From positions 8,451-40,132 of the forward strand of contig DFXU01000028.1 of NCBI GenBank assembly GCA_002383285.1: a stretch of 31,682 nucleotides of DNA, written 5' to 3'. The translations under genes and the position numbers were made by a program. Each line of letters starts with the position of its first letter. Within the stretch, counting starts at the first letter, position 1. Source of the stretch: Caryophanales bacterium UBA4100 (GTDB taxonomy: Bacteria; Bacillota; Bacilli; Paenibacillales; UBA4045). Shown piece after piece: positions 24,558-31,682 of this stretch. Below the pieces are notes generated by a model. It was not told the origin of the DNA, made no database searches, and saw nothing but the letters and a program-made list of their open reading frames with translations.

Positions 24558-26539
24558 TCGATTAACCCCTCTTCCGTATGCATTTCTTTCAACACTTGAA
24601 GCAGCTTCTCCTCCGCTTGCTGCAGTGTACCTTCGATCTGTACAGCTGCATTCGTTAGATGCCCACCGCCTCCAAGACATTCCATTACCACCTGGACATT
24701 AATATCACCCATGGAACGGGCGCTAATCCCGATTAAGCCATCTGTACGCTCTGAGATCACGAATGAGGCCATAATCCCTGTCATATTCAACAATGTATCT
24801 GCAGCCTGGGCTACTAGCATCGGGGAGAACTTGCGTCCCGTCTCTCCAGCAGCAACAGCGATGTTCTCATAAATCACCTTCGCATGCTTGATGATATCCG
24901 CTTTCTTCAGATATTCATCCAAATCCTCCTTAAGCATCTTCTGGATGAGTGCAGAATCTGCGCCATTACGTCTCAGGAAGGATGCTGCCTCGAATGTGCG
25001 TGCCCCTGTCCGAACTGCAAAGCTCTTCGTATCAACAACCATACCTGCTAACAAAGCGGTTGCTTCCAACGGCTCCATATGCATGCGGTCATGGAAGTAC
25101 TGTAGAAGCTCAGTTACCAATTCACAGGTGGATGAAGCGTAGGGCTCCATATAGATCAGTACAGCATCATTAATGAACTCCTCCCCACGTCTGTGATGGT
25201 CAATAACGACAATCCGTTGACTCATCTGAATAAGCTTGGGTTCACTAACCATCGATGCTTTATGTGTATCAACTACAACCACCAACGTTCGTGGTCCAAT
25301 AATCTGCAAGGCTTCATCCGGACTAATAAAGAGATCTCTTATCTCTTCATCTTCTTTAATTTCCTGCATCAATCTGTAGATGGAAGGGTTAATACCCTCA
25401 AGTACGATATGCCCCTTCTTATTACTCAATTGAACAGCCTTCATTACACCAATTGCTGCACCGATCGCATCCATGTCTGGTATTCGGTGACCAACAACAA
25501 TTACATTATCGCTTTCACGAATCAAATCGCGTAAGGCATGAGAGATGACCCTTGCCCTCACTCTAGTTCGCTTCTCCACAGCATTACTCTTGCCGCCATA
25601 GAACGATAATCGTTCTCCTACCTTGACCGCAGCTTGGTCCCCACCACGTCCTAACGCAATATCTAAGCTGGATTGTGCCAGTGTTCCTAATTGAACGTAA
25701 TCAGCGGTACCCGACCCAATACCAATACTTAATGTAATCGGTACTTTATACTCAATGGTCAGGTCGCGAACCTCATCAAGTATTTCGAATCGAGTTTGCT
25801 CCAGTGCCTTTAAGGTTTTATTGTTCATGAAGATGAAGTAGCGGTCTGCTGACATCCGTCTTAAGTACAAATGATACTTATTCGCCCATTCAGATAATTG
25901 TCCAGTTACTCTTCCTAGCATAACCGCTCTCATCTGGTCGTCAAGCCCTTGTGAGGCTTCATCCAGATTATCTAGCATGACAATACCAAAGGCAGGCTTC
26001 TCTTCCTCATATATCCTCTGGAGATTAACATGATCAGATATGTCAGTGAAGTATAGAAGTCTTTCCTCTACCTTAACTAGAACCTGATATTGATGCTTAC
26101 CGATCTTCAGCTCCAATTTGCCGTCCTTATCCTTGTTGGGCTTCAACATGGGGAAAAGCTCAGCTAACGATTCTCCTACAATTGATTCTTTATCCATCAT
26201 CTTAGTCACATATGGATTATGCCATTCCACGACCTTCTCTTCGCTATACAGGAGAATACCTATAGGCATCTCATGGATGACCTCGAAGCTAGCACGCTTA
26301 ACACGATGAGACAATGTATTCACATAGCTATTCAGATCTTTCCGAAAGGCCTTCTCCGCCATTAGCGTGAAGTACACACTTACACCGAATAGCACTAAGC
26401 TAATTCCACCTAGTCTCCAATCATTGAACATCAGAACAATAACAATCAAGAATGTGACTGCATGCGTCCACAGCATATGCTGACCATGCCATCGATTTAA
26501 TAAAAACTTCGGCATTCTTCTATACACCCACCCTGCCAT
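24554..26539 (-). CDS. gdpP: Cyclic-di-AMP phosphodiesterase GdpP (YybT)
   Basis: A membrane enzyme of 661 residues that hydrolyses c-di-AMP to pApA, setting wall integrity and potassium homeostasis. Two membrane helices lie at about 23-39 and 44-61. A heme-type PAS domain follows at about 85-170, then a degenerate GGDEF domain (about 180-305). DHH motifs at about 345-505 include H351, D355 and D357 (GHRIPDMDAIG), D424, DHH 447-449 and D503, so the metal site is intact. DHHA1 at the end has GGGGHLTNAA. ATG 26537-26539 has AAGG upstream; an alternative ATG lies eight codons later. It is 42 bases after yybS and overlaps rplI. Confidence 0.96.
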   Translation of the reverse strand: MAGWVYRRMPKFLLNRWHGQHMLWTHAVTFLIVIVLMFNDWRLGGISLVLFGVSVYFTLMAEKAFRKDLNSYVNTLSHRVKRASFEVIHEMPIGILLYSEEKVVEWHNPYVTKMMDKESIVGESLAELFPMLKPNKDKDGKLELKIGKHQYQVLVKVEERLLYFTDISDHVNLQRIYEEEKPAFGIVMLDNLDEASQGLDDQMRAVMLGRVTGQLSEWANKYHLYLRRMSADRYFIFMNNKTLKALEQTRFEILDEVRDLTIEYKVPITLSIGIGSGTADYVQLGTLAQSSLDIALGRGGDQAAVKVGERLSFYGGKSNAVEKRTRVRARVISHALRDLIRESDNVIVVGHRIPDMDAIGAAIGVMKAVQLSNKKGHIVLEGINPSIYRLMQEIKEDEEIRDLFISPDEALQIIGPRTLVVVVDTHKASMVSEPKLIQMSQRIVVIDHHRRGEEFINDAVLIYMEPYASSTCELVTELLQYFHDRMHMEPLEATALLAGMVVDTKSFAVRTGARTFEAASFLRRNGADSALIQKMLKEDLDEYLKKADIIKHAKVIYENIAVAAGETGRKFSPMLVAQAADTLLNMTGIMASFVISERTDGLIGISARSMGDINVQVVMECLGGGGHLTNAAVQIEGTLQQAEEKLLQVLKEMHTEEGLIE

Positions 26540-26581
26540 ATAAGCCTTAAGAAAAATTTAACGTGCTCTACCTAATTTAAT

Positions 26582-27493
26582 CTAATTCACTTTCTCCTTT
26601 ACCCATTTACGCAGTGCGAAGGCTACATCAATAACCCCAATCCACGCCAACAAGCTAGGTATAAATAGCAGTAGAATAAGAGCAACAATCGGTAAAGCGC
26701 GATTCCACCCCTTAATGTCAATAAAGAAGAAGAGAAAGCCTACAGCCTGTAAAGCAAAAGCATAGGTTAGTAATGGAAGCGAGTTAAGAACAATGACACT
26801 GACAACCGAGCCCGTATTGAATACTAAGAACATATCCAAAACCAGAACAATCAGATAATACCACACCATGGATCGAGGCAGCATCCATTCCTTCATTGGC
26901 TTCAGCTTCGGCACAGGCTTCCATAAGCGTGATAATAGCTTACGGCCTAACCAATGTGTAATCATCGTATAATAGGCTGCAATCATAATGATCATCAACG
27001 GAATCATACTCATCAACATCTCTATGAATGAATCGATCTGATCTTCACTCTGCACGAACGAGTTAATCATCGTCATAAAGTTCGGGTCAGCTTTGAGTAA
27101 TTCCGTGAAGCTATCAGTAATATTAGCGCCTAGAGCACTGCTTAACAGCAACAGAAGCAGCATTACAATAATAAGCGTAATAATCCCGGTAGTCACTGCC
27201 AAGCTGGATGTGTCGCCTTTACGATATTGTATACCCATCGCAACACTTGGAATGAGGAAGAACATCGACGTAAACGCCAATATAAAGCCGCCGCCTCCAA
27301 GAACCAGAATTAATATCGCAATAATTCCAGCGTACAACAGTATGAACCTTTTTAGATCCAATAGGACAAAGAGTAATACTAAAGGAATCATCATGAGGTG
27401 TATTGTGATCAAACTAAGAGGTGTAATGAGAGTAAGAAGCATTAGGAGATAAAGAATACCCCAGATGAGCATACTCTTTGCATTTGTAGACAA
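26582..27493 (-). CDS. yybS: YybS family (DUF2232) membrane protein
   Basis: An integral membrane protein of 303 residues with about seven or eight hydrophobic helices. The conserved family elements are present (FGMGI-like VAMGIQYRKG, WKPVPKLKPMKEW before the last helices). Function is unknown; genome context with gdpP, rplI and dnaB is characteristic. The start is TTG 27491-27493, preceded by GGAGGTGA. An in-frame ATG seven codons later is the alternative. An extended -10 (TGATATAAT on the minus strand, 27560-27568) gives it a promoter separate from the upstream CNNM gene. Confidence 0.9.
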   Translation of the reverse strand: MSTNAKSMLIWGILYLLMLLTLITPLSLITIHLMMIPLVLLFVLLDLKRFILLYAGIIAILILVLGGGGFILAFTSMFFLIPSVAMGIQYRKGDTSSLAVTTGIITLIIVMLLLLLLSSALGANITDSFTELLKADPNFMTMINSFVQSEDQIDSFIEMLMSMIPLMIIMIAAYYTMITHWLGRKLLSRLWKPVPKLKPMKEWMLPRSMVWYYLIVLVLDMFLVFNTGSVVSVIVLNSLPLLTYAFALQAVGFLFFFIDIKGWNRALPIVALILLLFIPSLLAWIGVIDVAFALRKWVKEKVN

Positions 27494-27559
27494 AACGAGC
27501 TTTCACCTCCAAGAATAATAAAGCCAAATCACTATGCACAAAAAAACACGTTGAAGTTG

Positions 27560-27568
27560 ATTATATCA
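27560..27568 (-). promoter_or_regulatory. Extended -10 promoter of yybS-gdpP-rplI-dnaB
   Basis: The minus strand reads TGATATAAT, a TGN-extended perfect -10, 67 bases before the TTG of yybS. No strong -35 is seen, as is common for extended -10 promoters. Confidence 0.55.
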
Positions 27569-27610
27569 TAAACAACAGCATATTGGATTTTCTTATTCAG
27601 CTCACTCACT

Positions 27611-27651
27611 CATAACAAACAATAGCTTCTCCCCGATGTGGAAAGAAGCTA
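27611..27651 (-). terminator. Terminator of the leftward CNNM gene
   Basis: tagcttct (27623-27630) and agaagcta (27644-27651) make a perfect 8-bp stem. On the minus strand TTGTTTGTTAT follows. It is 16 bases past the stop of the CNNM gene. Confidence 0.65.
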
Positions 27652-27666
27652 CTCTGTTATCTATGT

Positions 27667-29001
27667 CTAGGAGGCACCCTCTAGCATGTCAACCTCATCA
27701 TCGAGTGATAATTTTCTTACAATTAATCTTGATATCCGCATATGGTCAACTTCTTCAATAATAAAGTCCAATTCATTGTTAGATACCATCTGCTCTCTAC
27801 GTGGCGGCATCTCTACCTGAGAGTACACCCAACCACCGATCGTATCGAAATCATCGGTTTCGATTTCCGTACCAAAGTATTCATTAAATTCATCAATTAA
27901 CAGTAACCCATTAACCGAATGTGTCTGATCATCTATCTTCTCTATACTAGGCGCAGTATCATCGAATTCATCATGAATTTCGCCAACAATTTCTTCAATA
28001 ATGTCCTCCATTGTAACTAAACCAGAAGAACCACCATATTCATCTATGAGAAGAGCCATCTCTGTTCTTCTTTTCTGCATAAGCTTTAGTAAGCTATTAA
28101 TCGACATTGATTCCGGTACGGTTGTTATTGGTCTAATGATCTCAGCTAGATTGTCAAGACCATCCCATCGCTTCAGCATATCCTTGATATGAACAAACCC
28201 AATAATATTGTCTTTATCAGGAGCACAAACTGGATATCTCGTATGCATCTCATCTATTGCTATCTGCTTATTCTCCTCGAAGGACATATTCGCATATAAG
28301 CACACCATCTCGGTTCTAGGAATCATAATTTCTCTGGCATGTGTTTCGGAAAAATCGAAGATATTGTCCAGCATAGCCATCTCGGAATTATCAATATAGC
28401 CTCCCTTATGACTTTCTTGCATGAGCACAAGAATTTCATCCTCGGTATGCACCGATTCATGCTCGGCATCAGGCTCTACTCCAGCACGTCGAAGCATCCA
28501 GTTCGATGTGCCATTCAAGAACCAGATGAACGGATACATAATCTTATAGAAGATCACCATAGGAATTGCTGCTATTAGAGTAACTCTCTCCGCATTACGA
28601 ATGGCATACGTCTTAGGTACTTGCTCACCTAGAGTAATATGGAACGCAGTGATAAGTGAGAATGCAATGATGAATGAGATGGTATGAATGGCAAAATCGG
28701 GCAAGAATCCGGCAAGTATGGGTTTTACAAGCTCAGCTATTGCGGGCTCACCAATCCACCCAAGAGCTAGCGAGGCAAGTGTTATGCCGAGCTGACATGC
28801 TGATAAGTAAGCATTCAGATTGTTCAAGATACCTGATGCAAACCTGGCACTTAGATTATTACCTTCCAATGCCAATGCGTCAATACGACTACTTCTTACC
28901 TTAACCATAGCAAACTCTACTGCAACAAAAAAAGCATTAAGAAAAACCAAAATCAATACTGCCACAATCATCAATATGATCACTACCGGGTCACTTTCCA
29001 A
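27667..29001 (-). CDS. CNNM/CorC-family membrane transporter-like protein (hemolysin-like)
   Basis: A 444-residue protein with a DUF21 membrane domain (about 5-170, four hydrophobic segments, YLSACQLGITLASLALGW motif and GEQVPK). A CBS pair spans about 225-345 (ETHAREIMIPRT, then EYGGSSGLVTMEDIIEEIVGE), and a CorC/HlyC C-terminal domain about 355-432. The family includes Mg2+/Co2+ exporters such as YhdP/MpfA; annotation as hemolysin is historical. The start is TTG 28999-29001 with GGAGG upstream, held in the loop of a hairpin whose arm contains the TTG. It is transcribed divergently from a paralogue at 29336. A TTGACG-18-TATAAT promoter lies at 29093-29122. Confidence 0.93.
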   Translation of the reverse strand: MESDPVVIILMIVAVLILVFLNAFFVAVEFAMVKVRSSRIDALALEGNNLSARFASGILNNLNAYLSACQLGITLASLALGWIGEPAIAELVKPILAGFLPDFAIHTISFIIAFSLITAFHITLGEQVPKTYAIRNAERVTLIAAIPMVIFYKIMYPFIWFLNGTSNWMLRRAGVEPDAEHESVHTEDEILVLMQESHKGGYIDNSEMAMLDNIFDFSETHAREIMIPRTEMVCLYANMSFEENKQIAIDEMHTRYPVCAPDKDNIIGFVHIKDMLKRWDGLDNLAEIIRPITTVPESMSINSLLKLMQKRRTEMALLIDEYGGSSGLVTMEDIIEEIVGEIHDEFDDTAPSIEKIDDQTHSVNGLLLIDEFNEYFGTEIETDDFDTIGGWVYSQVEMPPRREQMVSNNELDFIIEEVDHMRISRLIVRKLSLDDEVDMLEGAS

Positions 29002-29028
29002 TAAAGCCCTGCTCCTCCGCTATTGGAA
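28996..29028 (-). promoter_or_regulatory. Hairpin enclosing the start codon of the leftward CNNM gene
   Basis: ttccaata (28996-29003) and tattggaa (29021-29028) are perfect inverse complements around a 17-base loop. On the minus strand the loop carries GGAGG and the 3' arm contains the TTG start, so folding would hide the start codon. Confidence 0.5.
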
Positions 29029-29092
29029 GGATACAGGTTACACCTCCTGATTGTTAAATAAGATGGATATTACACTTGCATAATCATCTTTA

Positions 29093-29122
29093 ATTATAAC
29101 CGTCCTTCTAAAGTTGCGTCAA
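29093..29122 (-). promoter_or_regulatory. Sigma-A promoter of the leftward CNNM gene
   Basis: On the minus strand TTGACG (29117-29122) and TATAAT (29093-29098) are separated by 18 bases, giving a leader of about 85 bases that contains two AGGAGG-like stretches. Confidence 0.7.
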
Positions 29123-29263
29123 ACCTCCTTAGCTCGCATATTGACCATATTATCGGATATAGGGGCAATAGCCAGACGAAAGTATGCTTTTATATAAGAT
29201 ATTGCCATCATCTTGGCTTTTATGCCGTTAATCTTCCGTTCACGAGAGTATTCCTAATAAATT

Positions 29264-29272
29264 TGGTATAAT
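29264..29272 (+). promoter_or_regulatory. Extended -10 promoter of the rightward CNNM gene
   Basis: TGGTATAAT, a TGN-extended perfect -10, lies 64 bases before the chosen start. No good -35 is seen. With the minus-strand promoter at 29093-29122 it accounts for the 334-base divergent gap, in which I see no gene. Confidence 0.6.
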
Positions 29273-29335
29273 AAGTCCATGTGAACTCATCCTAAGAGAA
29301 GCTCATAAATCTGTTATATCGAAATGGAGTTTTTC

Positions 29336-30628
29336 ATGATTACTCTTAATTTTCTACTTGTCGCCCTATTACTACTTGCTACGGCTTTCTTCGTTTCAAC
29401 TGAATTTGCTATTGTGAAGCTTCGCTCGTCGCGTGTCGACCAGTTGGTTATGGAGGGCAAGAAGAATGCTGTCGCTGTAAGTAAGGTCATAAATAATCTG
29501 GATGGTTATTTATCCGCCTGTCAGCTAGGCATCACGATAACAGCGCTCGGACTGGGTTGGTTAGGGGAGCCTACCGTTGAACGAGTGCTCCATCCCTTAC
29601 TTGAGCCCCTTCATCTTCCTGGGGACCTTCTATCCTTCATTTCATTCATCATTGCTTTCTTATTCATCACCTTCCTTCATGTAGTGTTGGGCGAGCTTGC
29701 TCCTAAGACCGTCGCCATCCAGAAAGCAGAGGAAGTCAGTCTGTTCTTCGCACCAGCTATTATCTTCTTCTATAAAGTCATGTATCCTTTCATATGGGTG
29801 CTTAACGGCTCTGCAAATCGCTTTGTTCGATTATTCGGATTTATGCCTGCGAAGGAGCATGAAGATCCTCATTCTGAGGAGGAGCTGCAAATTATACTAT
29901 CTGAGAGCTATATGAGCGGCAAAATAAATAAAAGTGAATACAGCTATGTGAGTCGGATTTTCGCTTTTGATGAACTACATGCTCGTGAAATTATGGTCCC
30001 CCGTACAGATATGATCTGTCTGGATATAGATAACACCCTTGTTGAGAATTTGAAGCTCATACGCGAGGAGCAATATACGCGCTTTCCTGTAATTCAAGGA
30101 AATAAGGATAATATCATAGGTACCATTAACACGAAGCAATTTTTCTTGAATTATAATGATAACGCACAGTTTGAACTCAAATCCATCCTACAAGTACCCA
30201 TATCAGTATCTGAAGCTATACCAGTAAAGGATTTATTGAAGCAAATGCAGAAAAACCAAACCCATATTGCCATCCTCGTTGATGAATACGGTGGAACCTC
30301 TGGAATGATTACAATTGAAGATATTCTTGAAGAGATTGTTGGGGAAATTCGTGATGAATTTGATGCCGACGAGGTGAAGGAAATTGATGTCCTTAGTGAG
30401 TCACATATTATCGTAGATGGCAAAACTTCTATTACACATGTGAATGAACTGCTTCATGTTGAGATTGAGAGTGATGGGCTAGACACCATTGGTGGTTGGT
30501 TATATGGCTATCATTCGGAGATTAGGAAGAATGTGCCCTGGACTTATCATAACCTCGTCTTCAATGTGCTTGAGAAGGATAAGCATCGTATTCGTAAGGT
30601 GGAGATTACGAGGGATGACTTAAGCTAG
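29336..30628 (+). CDS. CNNM/CorC-family membrane transporter-like protein (hemolysin-like), paralogue
   Basis: A 430-residue paralogue of the divergent gene to the left, with the same domain order: DUF21 membrane domain at about 1-160 (FFVSTEFAIVKLRSSRVDQL, YLSACQLGITITALGLGW), CBS pair (EIMVPRTDMICLD; EYGGTSGMITIEDILEEIVGE), CorC/HlyC end. ATG 29336-29338 is preferred because GGAG lies 6 bases upstream; an in-frame ATG at 29324 has no ribosome site. It is the only sizeable plus-strand gene and converges on rpsR, sharing a bidirectional terminator. The family is associated with divalent-cation export; the substrate is not visible from sequence. Confidence 0.93.
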   Translation: MITLNFLLVALLLLATAFFVSTEFAIVKLRSSRVDQLVMEGKKNAVAVSKVINNLDGYLSACQLGITITALGLGWLGEPTVERVLHPLLEPLHLPGDLLSFISFIIAFLFITFLHVVLGELAPKTVAIQKAEEVSLFFAPAIIFFYKVMYPFIWVLNGSANRFVRLFGFMPAKEHEDPHSEEELQIILSESYMSGKINKSEYSYVSRIFAFDELHAREIMVPRTDMICLDIDNTLVENLKLIREEQYTRFPVIQGNKDNIIGTINTKQFFLNYNDNAQFELKSILQVPISVSEAIPVKDLLKQMQKNQTHIAILVDEYGGTSGMITIEDILEEIVGEIRDEFDADEVKEIDVLSESHIIVDGKTSITHVNELLHVEIESDGLDTIGGWLYGYHSEIRKNVPWTYHNLVFNVLEKDKHRIRKVEITRDDLS

Positions 30629-30646
30629 TGTTGATTGCAATACGTT

Positions 30647-30682
30647 AAAGGCCCTGAGAAGCAGGATGCTCCCAGGGCCTTT
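30647..30682. terminator. Bidirectional terminator between CNNM and rpsR
   Basis: aaaggccctg (30647-30656) and cagggccttt (30673-30682) form a perfect 10-bp stem, with a short agca/tgct helix inside the loop. U-rich ends occur on both strands, and the two convergent genes stop on either side. Confidence 0.85.
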
Positions 30683-30695
30683 ATATGTGATTTGA

Positions 30696-31016
30696 TTATT
30701 CCGTTGTGTAAGGCAACAATGCGATTGTACGTGAGCGTTTGATCGCTGTAGTCAATGCACGTTGATACTTAGCGCTTGTTCCAGTTACACGACGAGGAAG
30801 AATTTTTCCTCGCTCGCTAATAAACTTACGAAGCGTATCCACATCTTTATAATCAATATGCGTAATTTTGTTTACAGTGAAGAAGCAAACCTTTTTACGT
30901 TTATTACGTCCGCCTTTGCGGTTACCAAACTTTCTTTCGCCACGGTCGTCGCCATCGCGATTATCACGATTTCCGCCGCCGCCTGAAGGTCTTCTGCTAT
31001 CCATTAGGGTATTCAT
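30696..31016 (-). CDS. rpsR: 30S ribosomal protein S18
   Basis: A ribosomal protein that pairs with S6 on the small subunit platform. The body is canonical (KKVCFFTVNKITHIDYKDVD, then RGKILPRRVTGTSAKYQ, and TIALLPYT at the end). The N-terminal extension is Gly/Asp/Arg-rich (about 1-40), as in Paenibacillus-type S18. The start is taken at ATG 31014-31016 (106 residues), with GGAAAGGA just upstream. ATG 31002-31004, four codons in, is an equal alternative. Last gene of rpsF-ssb-rpsR, 9 bases after ssb. Confidence 0.96.
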   Translation of the reverse strand: MNTLMDSRRPSGGGGNRDNRDGDDRGERKFGNRKGGRNKRKKVCFFTVNKITHIDYKDVDTLRKFISERGKILPRRVTGTSAKYQRALTTAIKRSRTIALLPYTTE

Positions 31017-31025
31017 TCCTTTCCA

Positions 31026-31484
31026 TTAGAATGGTAGATCATCATCTGAGATATCAATAGGCTTTCCATCATCCGAGAATGGATCATTGTTGTTAGCTTT
31101 TCCACGAGACCCGCCAGCACTAGGTGCATTACCGGATGCTCCGCCGTCTTCACGATTACCAGAATTCGCCGATTCAAGAAAGCGAACATTGTCCGCAATA
31201 ATCTCGGTTACATATACACGTTTACCTTCATTATTCTCGTAATTACGCACCTGAATTCGACCTTCTACTGCAGTTAAGCGGCCCTTACGCAAGTAATTAG
31301 CGCAGGTTTCGGCTAGCTGTCGCCAGGTAACAATATTCAGAAAATCAGCCTCACGCTCTCCACCCTGAGGGGTGAAATTTCGATCGACTGCCAGTGTGAA
31401 CTGGGTAACAGCGACACCTACAGGCGTGTAACGTAGCTCTGGGTCTTTCGTCAATCTGCCGATTAGAATCACTCGGTTCAGCAA
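31026..31484 (-). CDS. ssb: Single-stranded DNA-binding protein
   Basis: A 152-residue OB-fold protein (MLNRVILIGRLTKDPELRYT, then FTLAVDRNF and ADFLNIVTWRQLAE). A Gly/Asn/Ser-rich flexible linker follows and then the acidic tip DISDDDLPF, which recruits replication and repair proteins. The start is TTG 31482-31484, with GGAGG about 7 bases upstream; relatives begin MLNRVILIG. A longer frame to 31523 has no support. It lies 52 bases after rpsF in the usual rpsF-ssb-rpsR operon. Confidence 0.96.
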   Translation of the reverse strand: MLNRVILIGRLTKDPELRYTPVGVAVTQFTLAVDRNFTPQGGEREADFLNIVTWRQLAETCANYLRKGRLTAVEGRIQVRNYENNEGKRVYVTEIIADNVRFLESANSGNREDGGASGNAPSAGGSRGKANNNDPFSDDGKPIDISDDDLPF

Positions 31485-31536
31485 TATTATCCCTCCCGGA
31501 CATTCTACATTAATACATATCAACGGTAATGAGTGA

Positions 31537-31682
31537 TTACGCTACGTCTTTGACGATTAGATGACGAATAACTTCATCAGAAATCTTCATAACGCGATCG
31601 AGTTCATTAATAATATCCGCTGTTGCATTAAAGTGGACTAGGACATAAATCCCGTCGCGGAAATCATTGATCTCATAAGCCA
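31537..31682 (-). CDS. rpsF: 30S ribosomal protein S6, C-terminal part (cut by window edge)
   Basis: The frame is open from the right edge to TAA 31537-31539: 48 codons plus two bases. It reads AYEINDFRDGIYVLVHFNA, then IINELDRVMKISDEVIRHLI and a final VKDVA, matching the last part of S6, which binds 16S rRNA together with S18. It is the first gene of rpsF-ssb-rpsR. The promoter and any S6:S18-binding leader lie outside the window. Confidence 0.93.
   Translation of the reverse strand, partial: AYEINDFRDGIYVLVHFNATADIINELDRVMKISDEVIRHLIVKDVA

Noticed and set aside
24558..24680. N-terminal extension of ribosomal protein L9
   Set aside because: It lies inside gdpP in another frame; MKVIFLKDVKG is the universal L9 start.

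Overview
The window looks like a chromosomal segment of a Paenibacillus-type member of the Bacillales (moderate GC). This rests on the gene order, the three-SLH surface protein, frequent TTG starts and the sequence flavour of the WalHI, YybS and GdpP homologues. The order rpsF-ssb-rpsR ... yybS-gdpP-rplI-dnaB-purA ... walRKHIJ-htrC ... rlmH is the same as in the Bacillus subtilis region next to the replication origin. Nearly all genes lie on the minus strand, which fits an origin to the right of the window if they are on the leading strand.

Right part (about 10.7-31.7 kb), conserved core, read right to left. The 3' end of rpsF is followed by ssb and rpsR. A divergent pair of paralogous CNNM/CorC-type membrane proteins comes next, then yybS, gdpP (c-di-AMP phosphodiesterase), rplI and dnaB. 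purA follows with its own sigma-A promoter and a PurR-type operator. Next are an unrecognised membrane-anchored acidic protein and a LysM-G5-M23 cell-wall hydrolase. The complete essential Wal operon (walR-walK-walH-walI-walJ) follows, then an 83-residue orphan gene on the plus strand. Last are the membrane-anchored serine protease htrC, a small CxxH/CxxC protein and rlmH. Together these genes serve replication, translation, purine synthesis, cyclic-di-AMP turnover and cell-wall homeostasis.

Left part (1-10.3 kb), accessory and surface-oriented, all minus strand. It holds a TTG-started 1357-residue S-layer-anchored protein with four Ig-like domains and a six-repeat NHL propeller whose repeats are each exactly 56 residues. 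A perfect Spo0A-type box lies just upstream. Next is a TTG-started 1455-residue regulator: a truncated, catalytically dead kinase remnant, an AAA/STAND ATPase, a long helical-repeat region, a GAF-like domain and a LuxR helix-turn-helix. Last comes a secreted GLUG-repeat protein that runs off the left edge. Between the last two lie gene debris, including a frameshifted response-regulator fragment, and several hairpins. This cluster is the most likely place for an undescribed system: a giant signal-integrating regulator beside exported, repeat-rich surface proteins.

No rRNA, tRNA, CRISPR array, transposase or attachment site was found.
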